A DNA stretch of 64,000 nt from Histomonas meleagridis (lineage: Eukaryota > Parabasalia > Tritrichomonadida > Dientamoebidae): contig WSYJ01000025.1 of assembly GCA_020186115.1 (NCBI GenBank), positions 124,001-188,000 on the forward strand. Direction: 5' to 3'. Positions 19,121 to 28,752 of this stretch are shown piece by piece (the first letter of the stretch is position 1; every line of letters begins with the position of its first letter). The position numbers and the translations under genes were made by a program. The notes under the pieces are model-generated. The model did no database searches and was not told the origin of the DNA. It saw only the letters and a program-made list of their open reading frames with translations.

Positions 19121-20656
19121 ATGTCTTCAAGAATTGAGTATCGTTTTAGGTGTAAAAAGAAGTCATCATATGTCACTATCACTGGCCAAAGTATCCCTCT
19201 TTATCGTCTTCGCGATCTCATCATGAAACAAGAGCATTTAGACCAACGACAAGACATCACATTAGTAATCCAAAATGCCCAAAATCAAAAAACGTATAAT
19301 GATCCAAACGAATATATACACCGTAATGCATCAGTTGTAGTTTCACGTCTTCCCAAAGCGATATTAGAAGCTGCACAAAAACAAGAAGTGGCACAAGCAT
19401 CAAATCTTGCAACTGAAAACGGACCAAATGCCGAAGCACCAACTGCACCTGTACCGCAGGCAGCGATTCCACGTCAGACTGATGAAACAGAGAAGGAACA
19501 ACAAAAATTTTTTTATGGAAAATCACAAATGCCTCGAAGCTTTGTATTCCGTCCCACTCGTGGCCGTGTCATATTACCGTACGGTGAGGTTTCATGTTTC
19601 CAACGTACAGATGAACCACCGCTTAGTGAAGATCGATGGAATCTCGACGACTTAAAGCGATGGCTATGTCCAATATGTCATCGCTTATTACGTACTGCCA
19701 CGAGTACTCCATGTTGCAACACAGCATATTGCGATTCGTGTATTACGAATGCATTATTGGCAGATGATCAACAAAGATGTCCGAACCCGAAGTGTCTTCG
19801 CACGGGAATTTCGCCGCTATTACTCATAGAGGAAACGCAGCTCCGCGAAGAAATTAAAGAGTGGCAAAGATATGATCCGGATAAATTAAAAGGAAGCGAA
19901 GAATACAAACGAATGGTCGAAAACAATAGCTCGAGAGCGAAGGACTTCGGCGGCCAAGGGATTGTTGAAGAAATGGACGAAAACCCCCGCGGATATAATA
20001 AGCCGAAACATCAGAACAATAAAAGAGAATTTAGAAGAGACGATGAGGACGAAAATGATCGCGAAGGGCCAAGGAGAAGAGAAGAGGAGAGAAGGAGAAG
20101 AGAAGAAGAAAGAAAAAGAGGTGATGAAAGAAGAAGATATAGAGATGATGACAGACGGAGAGATGATGAAAGAAGGTATAGGGATGATGACAGAAGGTAT
20201 AGGGATGATGATCGGAGAAGAGATGATGATCGAAGACGGGATGATGACAGAAGGAGAGATGATGATAGGAGATATAGGGAAGATGATCGGAGAAGAGATG
20301 ATGACAGAAGACGGGATGATGATCGGAGACACAGAGATGATGATCGGAGAAGAGACGATGACAGGAGAAGGGATGATGATCGAAGGAGAGACGATGATAG
20401 AAGGTATAGAGATGATGACAGACGGAGAGATGACGACCGGAGGAGAGATGATGATCGTAGAAGGGATGATGACAGAAGGAGAGATGACGACCGGAGGAGA
20501 GATGATGACAGAAGATATAGGGATGATGATAGAAGGAAAGATGATGATAGAAGATATAGAGATGATGATGATAGGAGAGGCGACAGGTACTCGAGGAGAG
20601 ATAGATCACCTCCAAGAGGATCACGAGATGACAGGAGAGGACGTGATCGCAGATAA
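19121..20656 (+). CDS. RBBP6/Mpe1-like DWNN-RING protein
   Basis: A 511-residue protein from the ATG at 19121 (MSSRIEYRFRCKKK). Residues 2-75 form a DWNN domain (ubiquitin-like; YVTITGQSIPLYRLRDLIMK, then NASVVVSRLP). A RING/U-box-like zinc domain follows at about residues 183-230 with the spacing CPICHRLL ... CCNTAYCDSCI ... CPNPKC. The last 190 residues are an Arg/Asp repeat (RRRDDDRR, RYRDDDRR). RBBP6/Mpe1 proteins belong to the pre-mRNA 3' cleavage and polyadenylation factor and are E3-like. The CCHC zinc knuckle usual between DWNN and RING is not visible. Confidence 0.85.
   Translation: MSSRIEYRFRCKKKSSYVTITGQSIPLYRLRDLIMKQEHLDQRQDITLVIQNAQNQKTYNDPNEYIHRNASVVVSRLPKAILEAAQKQEVAQASNLATENGPNAEAPTAPVPQAAIPRQTDETEKEQQKFFYGKSQMPRSFVFRPTRGRVILPYGEVSCFQRTDEPPLSEDRWNLDDLKRWLCPICHRLLRTATSTPCCNTAYCDSCITNALLADDQQRCPNPKCLRTGISPLLLIEETQLREEIKEWQRYDPDKLKGSEEYKRMVENNSSRAKDFGGQGIVEEMDENPRGYNKPKHQNNKREFRRDDEDENDREGPRRREEERRRREEERKRGDERRRYRDDDRRRDDERRYRDDDRRYRDDDRRRDDDRRRDDDRRRDDDRRYREDDRRRDDDRRRDDDRRHRDDDRRRDDDRRRDDDRRRDDDRRYRDDDRRRDDDRRRDDDRRRDDDRRRDDDRRRDDDRRYRDDDRRKDDDRRYRDDDDRRGDRYSRRDRSPPRGSRDDRRGRDRR
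20106..20640 (+). repeat. In-frame minisatellite encoding Arg-Asp repeats
   Basis: Imperfect repeats of GAGATGATGAC / CGGAGAAGAGATGATGAT-type units, 18-24 nt, coding for RRDDDR and YRDDDR. The codons vary (AGA, AGG, CGG, CGA; GAT, GAC) while the protein pattern is kept, which points to selection on charge pattern. All other frames are also open here by composition. Confidence 0.8.
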
Positions 20657-20729
20657 TATAATAAATTCATCACTCATTTTTATTTTTGTTTCCACATCAA
20701 ATCTTTTGATACATTCGGTGTGCCCCGAG

Positions 20730-20735
20730 ACCGTT
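20730..20735 (+). promoter_or_regulatory. M3-like element ACCGTT
   Basis: 6 nt before the ATG at 20742 and only 74 nt after the stop of the RBBP6-like gene, so the DnaJ gene has its own promoter rather than being co-transcribed. Confidence 0.5.
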
Positions 20736-20741
20736 TACCAA

Positions 20742-21707
20742 ATGATTTTTGTTGCTTTAATTTTATTCTTTGTTAAACACATCAATTTCACTGATATTAA
20801 GATAGACCTCTACAAAACAATTGGATTAGATCAAGATACTTCAGATCGGAATATATTAAAGAGTTATAAAAGATTTCAAGTTCAAAAGAATCGTCAAAAA
20901 AATCCAAACGAAAAAACTTTACGGTTGTGGAATCAAATGGAAATTGCTTATGATGTTTTACTGGATGCTTCAAGTCGAAAACTTTATGATTCATATGGTA
21001 TTGGAATTATCAACGAAACAGGATTTTCTGTTTATGGCTATCAAGACGATCTTAAAATTTCTCTTATTAAAAAATATTATTCTCAACAATACCAAATTGA
21101 AGGGGATGATGAATTTGGTGGGATAATCACGTATCCACTCCAATTTCAACTCATTGATTTTATGAATGGTGCTGAAAAAGTTATTAAATCCATACAAACA
21201 GTTCCATGTTATTGTCCTCGTGGTGGTGTTAAGTGTGCCAAATGTAGAAAAAATCCATTTATGACACAAATTGTTGAACACACAGTTCATCTTCCCCCAG
21301 GAGCTCCTGAGTTCCATAGAATCTTTGTACGTGATCTCGGTGATAATAAAGCTGATCGCGGTGCCTGTGACGTTGTTTTCATTGCCCAATGCTCAAAACA
21401 TCCATCGTTCGAACGATACAAGTCAAATTTGTATACAAACTTAACGGTCTCTCTCTATGATGTGCTTAATGGAAGCGAAGTCGAAGTAAAAAATATTGAT
21501 GAAGAAATATTAAAAATTCCTATTGATGGAATTAAAAGTGGTGATGTAAAGGTGGTAAAAGGAAAAGGATTACCAATTCTTGACGCTAATGGAAAAAGAG
21601 GCGATTTAATGGTAACAATTTTTATTGAGTTTCCAAAAAAGATTTCAAATGAACAAAAGAAGGTAATTAATGAAATACTTCCAGATGATATATCTGAATA
21701 TAATTAA
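20742..21707 (+). CDS. ER-type DnaJ (Hsp40) with J domain lacking HPD
   Basis: A 321-residue protein starting MIFVALILFFVKHINF, a probable signal peptide. A J domain follows at about residues 20-90: helix II KSYKRFQVQ, then KNRQKNPNE where HPDKNP is expected, then IAYDVLLDASSRKLYDSYG. The catalytic HPD is replaced by KNR, so it should not stimulate Hsp70 ATPase in the usual way. The zinc domain is reduced to CYCPRGGVKCAKC. The two C-terminal substrate-binding domains are present (VHLPPGAPE, DLGDNKADRGACDVVF, then TVSLYDVLNGSEVEV and GRGDLM-like KRGDLMVTI). It resembles Scj1/ERdj3 in plan. Confidence 0.8.
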   Translation: MIFVALILFFVKHINFTDIKIDLYKTIGLDQDTSDRNILKSYKRFQVQKNRQKNPNEKTLRLWNQMEIAYDVLLDASSRKLYDSYGIGIINETGFSVYGYQDDLKISLIKKYYSQQYQIEGDDEFGGIITYPLQFQLIDFMNGAEKVIKSIQTVPCYCPRGGVKCAKCRKNPFMTQIVEHTVHLPPGAPEFHRIFVRDLGDNKADRGACDVVFIAQCSKHPSFERYKSNLYTNLTVSLYDVLNGSEVEVKNIDEEILKIPIDGIKSGDVKVVKGKGLPILDANGKRGDLMVTIFIEFPKKISNEQKKVINEILPDDISEYN

Positions 21708-22054
21708 ACTGTGAATAAATTATGTAATCTTTTATTAACATGTTAATAAAATTTAACCTGCTTTAATTGGTTAACCAAATTTTTAAGTTAGAACAATTCG
21801 TTTGCACTGAATGAAAATGTTTTCCAAAATTAAATTTCATTTAACATTTCGCTCATATTGTTTTCTTCATGTATTTCAGTAGCAACTTCACAAAGCACTC
21901 AAATAAACAAAGTTTTTTAAAGCAACTCTGGTTACAGCCAATGAAAGGTCAACTCTAAATATAGGTTTCAGTAAATACATATGTTAAAAATCGTTACAGA
22001 ATTTAGTTAAATTAATTTAATATCCAATTCTTTACTCAACAGGTTACTTGAAAA
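21708..22054. other. Intergenic between convergent genes
   Basis: No gene seen. Confidence 0.4.
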
Positions 22055-22444
22055 TTATTTTGAAGAAGTTTCCTCTGATTTTTGATTTTCTGATTTTTCA
22101 ACCATTCTATTTGCCCACATTCGAAGATAAAGTACACTTGCTTCTGTTGCTTGACAAGATTCGAAAGGTCTTAGAATCATGGTTTCTTTTGAAACAGCAA
22201 CTTTCTGTGGCTTCTTTCTTCTGATTTCTAAATTTTGCTCTTGTCTCAAAGTATTCCATCCAGATAGCATTGCGTCGTCTTCAAACATAGATATAGACAT
22301 ATCTTCCAGTGACATTGGATTAATTTCGGGAATACTCTCTGGTGACAAATTCATACCATAATCAACACCTTCTTCATTTCTTTGAAGCTGTGCAAAACCT
22401 ATCGATTCATCGTCGAACATCAAGGAAAATGAATTGCTCCTCAT
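22055..22444 (-). CDS. Small hypothetical acidic protein
   Basis: A 129-residue protein, MRSNSFSLMFDDESIGFAQL, polar and acidic in the first 75 residues with a basic patch RRKKPQKVAVSK, then a helix EASVLYLRMWANRMVEKSE. There is no signal peptide or recognised domain. AACGTT lies 22 nt upstream of the ATG at 22444. Codon composition resembles the neighbouring genes. Function unknown. Confidence 0.55.
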   Translation of the reverse strand: MRSNSFSLMFDDESIGFAQLQRNEEGVDYGMNLSPESIPEINPMSLEDMSISMFEDDAMLSGWNTLRQEQNLEIRRKKPQKVAVSKETMILRPFESCQATEASVLYLRMWANRMVEKSENQKSEETSSK

Positions 22445-22466
22445 CCCGCCACTTCCGAAATCTTAT

Positions 22467-22472
22467 AACGTT
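22467..22472 (-). promoter_or_regulatory. AACGTT element
   Basis: A self-complementary, M3-like AACGTT 22 nt before the ATG at 22444. Confidence 0.3.
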
Positions 22473-23415
22473 TCTCTATGTAAATTATTCAATTTTGACT
22501 CAGAAAAAATGGCGCCGAAATTACCCGGTTAAACGGGCTTCTATCTGTTAAAGGTAAATTCCAACAATTAATAAAATGTGAGTTTCTTAAATTTGAAATT
22601 TTTTGGATAACCATGCACAAATAAGTGCTGTATAAAATAATTTTTTGATTTAGAAAGAATTTAACCAAGTCATCATCACAAAGTTGGGCTTCCTTTAATA
22701 ATGATTATTTAATATTAAATAACTTGAATGATGTAAGATTATAATCAAGGTAATATTCTCATCAAAGTAGCACATGGAACAGAAACCAACAAACAGGTAT
22801 GTTAACTAATTCACAGTGAGACAGGTTTAACAGGTTTTTGAACAAATTCAAAGAATGATTATCTAATATGAGTAATGAGATTCATTGGATAGTTGAGTAT
22901 TACACCAGACAATTGTACGTGACTGACTAAACAACATGGTTTTGTGGATAATTTTTGTTAAACATTTGGAAAAATGGGGTGGATAGAGCTTTTTCATACG
23001 GCTACACATCTTTTTTTAGTACATGAAATAAGAACTTTAATAATAGCAGTTGGATAGAAATGCATTTATTTTCAAGTTTTTTAAAATTTCCCAAAAAAAT
23101 TATAATCAATAAAAATATCAATATTTTTTAAATTTTAAAGATACAAATTTAGTCAATGTGTGCTTGGTTACATTTAATTTGAAGACATATCTTGTTACAA
23201 ATAGGTATTTTTTGAATAACTTTTTGCAATTGTTCATTTTTCAAGTAACATCTTTTTTTAGAATATGACATAGAATTTTAATAGCAGTAGCTGGGCTTAA
23301 TGCATTTCTTATCAAACTCCTAATATTTTCAAAAAAAATTGAAATCACTAAAAATATCAAAAATTAATCTTTTAAAGTAAGACAATATGTGGTTTGTCTC
23401 ATTTTATTTAAAGCT
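22473..23415. other. AT-rich stretch with relics
   Basis: Bases about 22605-22655 (minus) keep a TALICAWLS ankyrin scrap. Bases about 23010-23200 and 23255-23420 are an imperfect tandem duplication (shared words around GAACTTTAATAATAGCAG and ATGCATTT). No intact gene seen. Confidence 0.45.
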
Positions 23416-24217
23416 ATGATTTCGCTAAAGCACATGCTTAATGATGATACTGCCATAAACACAGGAGATAAAAATTTGAATAATTTATCATCCTGCTTGA
23501 AATTCCAAATTGAGCTTGAGAAAACTTTCAGCCGTCTGTTAAAAAAATATTGGAATTATTCGATTCAAATTATCCCTACACATTTAATATTATTACAACT
23601 AACATCATTTATAATGCATTTTCATCACCAAAGTGTGTATTCGATATTTACTTAAATTTTTTAAAAACACTTCAAACGAAAGAAGAAGAAATTAAAAATA
23701 TTGCTAAACTAATTTCAATTTTTATCAAACGTATATCTACAATGAACACACAAGAATCATATTATTTAATCGAACAAATGATTGAACAAAATTTAATTGA
23801 TAAAAATATCACTAAAAATATTAAATCGAAATATTTTTCGCATTATAAAGCAAAAGAAGAAAACCAAAATCATTCAGTATTTGGGTCTGATCGAAGTGAT
23901 CCAATAGAAAGATACTTTAGAGATCATTATGAAGAACTTTCAGAGAATGATTGGGAACTTCATAAGAAATATATTAAAGAAGGAGTTAACCCAAATGAAA
24001 TTGCGAAAATAATTCGAAATGACGAAATAGAAAAACTTCAAGAAATATCATCACAAACAAACTTTGATTTTAATCAAACAAATGAACCATCACTTTATGA
24101 AAGATGTTCATTTATTAATCAAAAGAATGTTTCATTAATTGATTATGCAGCATTCTTTAGATCAATTAAATGCTTTAAATATTTACTAATGAATGTATGT
24201 TAATATAAAAACTATTC

Positions 24218-24333
24218 ATTTGAATAATTTTGGATTTGTTTTAATAATTTAGAATATGTTTTAATAATTTGTAATATTTTTTAATAATTTGTAATATGTT
24301 ATAATAATTTGAAATGTGTTTTAATAATTTGAA
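24218..24333 (+). repeat. 20-bp tandem repeat spacer (5 units + 8 nt)
   Basis: After ATTCATTTG come five units of the form AATAATTTxxAATATGTTTT and a terminal AATAATTT, directly before the GAAACAGCACTT that opens the next ankyrin block. Length is 5x20+8 = 108 nt. Confidence 0.7.
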
Positions 24334-24426
24334 ACAGCACTTCATATAGCAGTTAAAAATAATAATATAGAAATAGTAAAATTACTTTTAGATAAAGAAA
24401 GAATTGGTTAATGCAAAAAATATTCA

Positions 24427-24520
24427 TTTGAATAATTTAATATATGTTTTAATAATTTAATATATGTTTTAATAATTTGGAATATGTTTTAATAATTTAA
24501 TATATGTTTTAATAATTTGA
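24427..24520 (+). repeat. 20-bp tandem repeat spacer (4 units + 8 nt)
   Basis: The same unit as at 24218-24333, four times plus AATAATTT (88 nt), again between D/N-I-x-L and x-T-A-L codons of successive ankyrin blocks. Confidence 0.7.
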
Positions 24521-24730
24521 AACAGCACTTCAAATTGCATAACAATTAGGTTACACAGAAATAGTAAATTTACTTCGTGCAAAAAATATAAACGAAAATT
24601 CTCAATCAAAATCTTCTTCCATAAACATCAAATCTTCACTTTCAATAAGAAATGGAAATGAAGCGTATATTGCTAATAATCAAAATCAACTCAAAGACCA
24701 AACGTTCACAGAAAACATTAGAAAGAAAAT

Positions 24731-25346
24731 TACCAAAACAAAAGTTGATATAAACATACAAGCATATGAAAATCATCAAAATCGCAATATACATTATACA
24801 TTTTACCTATTAACAAATATGTTGACAAAGCAAAGTATAAATACATAAATACAATAATATTATCAAGTGTATTATAAGAAAAACTCCAACAAAAAAGTGT
24901 TGGCAACAATAGTAACATTTGATAAATTTTCACACAATTTAAACTCTGATTCTCCAAACAATAACCGGAGAAGATTACCGCGCTTAAAAAAGTGGCATTT
25001 GGAGGGTGCCCCATAAACGGTTGTTTGCCAGGCACTTTTAAATAACGATAGAATTCTGAATGAATCTGACATACTTGTCTAACCGCCTATATTGGCGAAC
25101 GTTATGGGGGTAGTCAAATTTAACGGAAATAATTTAAAAATTTTTTTTCATAATTTTGAATAATGCAAATCAATTCTTTGTCCAATTAAATAGTGACTTT
25201 ATTATACTTTGTATAGGTATTTACTTGGAATACATCAAACTTTAAGTTTCATTTCAATAATGTGCATGTGATGAAGATCATTTTAAAAAAAAAGAAAAAT
25301 TGAGAATATGTTTTGAAATGAAAACGAAGGAAACAAATGATTGCAA
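24731..25346. other. Intergenic with a less AT-rich island
   Basis: Bases 24955-25120 are clearly richer in G and C than the surroundings and contain AACGGT (25016-25021). A short open stretch on the minus strand reads MPGKQPFMGHPPNATFLS. I do not recognise it. It may be the 5' end of a lost gene. Confidence 0.35.
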
Positions 25347-25652
25347 TTATACAAATGTTAATGAAGAATTTATCAAAAATGATTTCGTAAATGTGTTTGA
25401 ATTTGTAAGTTTATTCAAATTAGAAAATGCATTCGAAAAGAAAAATGTATTTGAATTAAAATATGTATTCGATTGTGAGTATGTAAATGTCATTAACCTT
25501 GAACTATCATTGGATATCAAATTTTGTTTTTTTGAGGAATTTGTTGAAGGAATCAAATAATGATCATGATAATCAGATTTTGTATCAGGCATTATTTGAT
25601 GAATATGGTTAGAAGTAATGATAATCTCTAATTGGCAAATATCAAAGATCAT
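25347..25652 (-). pseudogene. BspA-like stalk remnant
   Basis: The minus-strand frame contains SQSNTYFNSNTFFFSNAFSN and NSNTFTKSF, the same Ser/Asn/Thr/Phe stalk repeat that ends the BspA-like genes at 30.1 and 42.5 kb. No leucine-rich repeats precede it and no membrane helix follows, so it is an isolated gene end. Confidence 0.55.
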
Positions 25653-26060
25653 ATTCTAAATTATTAATAAAATAAATTCGAAAGAAAACATGTTTTGATT
25701 TGAATATATAAATAAATTTGATATATATATTTCTAATATTAATTTAATAAGATATATCTTATTATCCTATCCTTCAATAAAATGAATGATCATACATATA
25801 TATTGCTAAAAATTTGATTTCGTTCTCGGAATACACTAAAATTGAAACTTGTACTAAATCATACTGAAGTTCCTGCTTTTTACTTTTGGGCTTAATTCGA
25901 CACGAAATTTATGGCCAAAAAGAACCAAACAATTACAAATGAGTTTTCGAATCTGATTTTTATTATAATTTATCCTCAATATTTGTGAGAAACCGAAAAT
26001 TTTTATACGCGTAAACTTAACAAAAAATTTAGAACGTTTATGCGGGAACAAAATATATGA
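25653..26060. other. Intergenic
   Basis: AT-rich, no gene seen; upstream region of the kinase gene. Confidence 0.4.
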
Positions 26061-27032
26061 ATGGAAAAATATAGGAAAATTCAAAAAATTAGTAATGAAT
26101 TCAATGGGAAAGTATTACTTGTACAGCACATTTCAACAAAAGAAATGTATGCACTCAAAAAAATACCGATTTATTTTTGTCATGAAGAAGTTGATAATAT
26201 TACAAGTATATATGAAACCTTTAAAACATTTACTCACCCAAATATTGTGCAGGTATACGAATGTTTCGAAAACACAAGAAATGTAAATGTTATTATGGAA
26301 TATGCCAAAGGAGGAAATTTAGCAAAAATGATAAACTACCTGCATAAAGAAATGCCAGAAGCTCAAGTGTTACATTATTTTATTCAAATATCAAGTGCAA
26401 TCAAATATCTTCATGAGAATAAAATTATTCATTGTGACTTAAAACCACAAAACATATTACTTGATGAAAGTAATAACATCAAACTTGCTGATTTTGATAG
26501 TATTCAAATATTGGAATCTATCCATCAACATTGTTTAACACATGTAGGGACGCCATTATATATGTCACCTGAGCTCATTGACTTTAGTTCGTATGACTAT
26601 AAAACTGATATTTGGTCTTTAGGTTGTATTCTCTATGAATTATGTGCACGTACACCACCTTTTAAAGTCAACAACTCCCTTGCATCACTACGTAAAGATA
26701 TTAAGAAAGGAAAATATCCACCTATCCCAAAACATTATAATCAAAACATAGAAAAACTTATTTCAAGAATGCTATCAATTAACCCCAAGAAAAGACCAAC
26801 AACAAACGATATACTTGCGGTACCATTTATTCGTCAGATGAATTCTCTATTCAAGAAAATCAAAAAATGTAAATCCATAACAAATTATGACGAAATTTTG
26901 CCAATTATTTACAAAAAGTTAAAAAAACATCACTTTTCTGAAGAGGAGATCAAAATTCAAACAATTACAAAGAAAAATGTCAAAATATTATTTTTACAGA
27001 ACCCAAAACATCATCAATTTGTTATGCCTTAA
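26061..27032 (+). CDS. Nek-like protein kinase with DFD in place of DFG
   Basis: A 323-residue protein. The kinase domain spans residues 4-258. The Gly loop is weak (ISNEFNGKVLLVQ). The ATP lysine is in YALKKI. The catalytic loop is HCDLKPQN (HRD changed to HCD but with the essential Asp, Lys and Asn). The metal-binding motif is LADFDS (DFG changed to DFD). The activation segment ends GTPLYMSPEL and the sub-domain IX motif is YKTDIWSLGCILYELC. It resembles Nek/CAMK kinases. About 65 lysine-rich residues follow. Activity is doubtful but possible. Just beyond the stop, in another frame, a second kinase-like sequence begins. Confidence 0.8.
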   Translation: MEKYRKIQKISNEFNGKVLLVQHISTKEMYALKKIPIYFCHEEVDNITSIYETFKTFTHPNIVQVYECFENTRNVNVIMEYAKGGNLAKMINYLHKEMPEAQVLHYFIQISSAIKYLHENKIIHCDLKPQNILLDESNNIKLADFDSIQILESIHQHCLTHVGTPLYMSPELIDFSSYDYKTDIWSLGCILYELCARTPPFKVNNSLASLRKDIKKGKYPPIPKHYNQNIEKLISRMLSINPKKRPTTNDILAVPFIRQMNSLFKKIKKCKSITNYDEILPIIYKKLKKHHFSEEEIKIQTITKKNVKILFLQNPKHHQFVMP

Positions 27033-27319
27033 AACAAATACCAATTAATAAACATTCTTTAGACGATTTTAAAAAATTAAAAGGGCCGGATGAAATTTTC
27101 GAGAAATTAATTAAACAAAATAACAATAAAATATCAAATTTTTTTTCAGATAAAGAAAATTTATATATTCTCATAGAATATGCACAAATTAATGTTTTAG
27201 CACAAGCAATGAATGAAATGGAATTGCAAAAGATAAAAGAAGCTGATGCTTTTTATTATCTTATACAGATTATGTTTGTGCTGAATTTCTTCATGATTTT
27301 AATAACATTGTTCAGAATA
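27010..27319 (+). pseudogene. Kinase N-lobe relic (possible front of a kinase-WD40 gene)
   Basis: A frame overlapping the end of the preceding kinase reads YALKQIPINKHSLDDFKKLK, then ENLYILIEYAQINVLAQAM and ADAFYYLIQIM. These are the beta-3 strand with its lysine, the hinge and helix E of a kinase. No ATG, catalytic loop or activation segment remains. The WD40 relic to the right is in the same orientation and may have belonged to it. Confidence 0.5.
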
Positions 27320-27369
27320 TAATAAACAATATTATTTATTGCTTTAATGATATTTATGATATTTTTCTT

Positions 27370-28498
27370 TTGTACACTAATTTTAAATTTGTTGTTTTAT
27401 TTAAATTTAAGTTCAATAACCTAAAAATTCAAAATAATATTAATAATTATTTCATATCATTTGCTACAACACTAATGTATGGATCTTCCATTGATTATGA
27501 TGAAAGTTTAGGAGATTTAATATATGAACAACAACAAGAACAATCAATATCACCAGCAGAACAAGATGATGCTATTGTTAGACGACATAGGAATTCAAAC
27601 AACATAAAAGAAAAAGAAATTATTGAAAGTTTCCATAAAAATGTTTTAACAAATAATGAAACATTTAAATATTTATCTTGTAATAATGGAATAAGTTTTA
27701 CTACAAATAATAATAATATATTATATATCGATGAAAAATTGGATATCATCGAATATAAACTAGAAAATATATCAATCGAAACTATCGAAACCTATTTTAA
27801 TTGTATTAAATGGAAATGATCATATAGTAGTATCAGCAAATGATGGATGTATATTCTTTTGGGAACCTATAAAGAATCAAATTAATTATATGTTTAGAGT
27901 TGACTTTCGATTTGATGAAGAAAATTTGATTTTTAATTCATTGTTTATTGATGAAGAGCATTTTTATACTGTTACATCGAATGGTTCGATAAAATTATGG
28001 AATTTAAAGACACAAAAATTAATATCTGAATGGGATATAGATATTAATTATGAATTAAAAGTTTTGTCTTCAACTTATATAAATGATTTGTTTTATTTAA
28101 GTTGTAATGATGGAAATCTTTATTCATATAATATACAAAACGAAAAATTAATTAAATTCGATCATAATAATTTAAATATTATAAAATTAATACCAAATGT
28201 TAATAATAATAAATCTTTGTTATGTTTATGCGAAAATGGCGAAATTGATATATTCGAAAATGATAAATTTTCAAAAGTTTTCTTACAGTTTAAAGTAAAA
28301 TGTTGGGAATTTGTTGATGATGATAAAATTTTATTATATTCATGCGAAAATAAAATTTATGTCTTCGATTTGGTAAATGGAAAATTGGACGAATGTAACG
28401 ATGAAAAGGATATATGTTTGTGTTCGTACATACAGAATGGACAGTTGTTGGTGTTGTGTGGAAATGATGGATCTATAACGGTTAAACAGATTCAATAA
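27370..28498 (+). pseudogene. WD40-repeat relic with a frameshift
   Basis: Two frames join at about 27812. The first gives LSCNNGISFTTNNNNILYID. The second begins GNDHIVVSANDGCIFFWEPI and continues FYTVTSNGSIKLWNLKTQKL, FYLSCNDGNLYSYN and LLVLCGNDGSITVKQIQ, which are WD40 blades. The only early in-frame ATG is near 27475. One frameshift could be a sequencing error, but the neighbouring kinase relic suggests decay. Confidence 0.55.
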
Positions 28499-28752
28499 AT
28501 ATTAATTATTGATAAATTATTTTGGGAATATGTATTTGTGGAACATTGATACTTATTCCATTATAGAGTTTAAATGCCTTTTTATTCAACGTTAAACAGA
28601 AGATTACATTAGGAATTTATCACTGCAACTATATATGTTCTTCTAATTTTCATAAGTTCTTAAGTTTCTTTTTCGATTTTCCTCAAACTTCTTTATTTTT
28701 TATCAAGCTTTTTTTTTGTATTTTGATTTTGTTTTCGATTATATTTAAGAAT

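Larger units (their letters stand above)
23416..24730 (+). pseudogene. DUF3447-ankyrin protein gene, frameshifted
   Basis: The locus encodes a trichomonad DUF3447 protein followed by ankyrin repeats. Codons from 23416 (MISLKHMLNDD) run to FSRLLKK, where a seven-A run near 23545 shifts the frame. The main part continues from about 23550 to 24202 (ELFDSNYPYTFNIITTN, EEEIKNIAKLISIF, DHYEELSENDWELHKKYIK, SLIDYAAFFRSIKCFKYLLM). Another frameshift follows GTATGT at 24195. Two ankyrin blocks (ETALHIAVKNNNIEIVKLLL; ETALQIA-stop-QLGYTEIVNLL) are separated by 20-bp-repeat spacers, then a Ser-rich tail. At least four lesions make it a pseudogene. In intact relatives these are cytoplasmic scaffold proteins of unknown role. 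Confidence 0.7.

Noticed and set aside
19886-20673. Long open frames on the other strand and frames across the RDDDRR region
   Set aside because: They are composition effects of the Arg/Asp repeat; only the DWNN-RING frame carries recognisable domains.
24195-24200. GTATGT as a 5' splice site after LLMN in the DUF3447 gene
   Set aside because: It is a perfect trichomonad 5' signal, but no TAAC...CAG 3' signal follows before the ankyrin block, and the coding register (NIKTIHL) resumes at once, so a frameshift explains it better.
25300-25560. 86-codon plus-strand frame rich in NVFE
   Set aside because: It is the antisense of the BspA stalk remnant on the minus strand.
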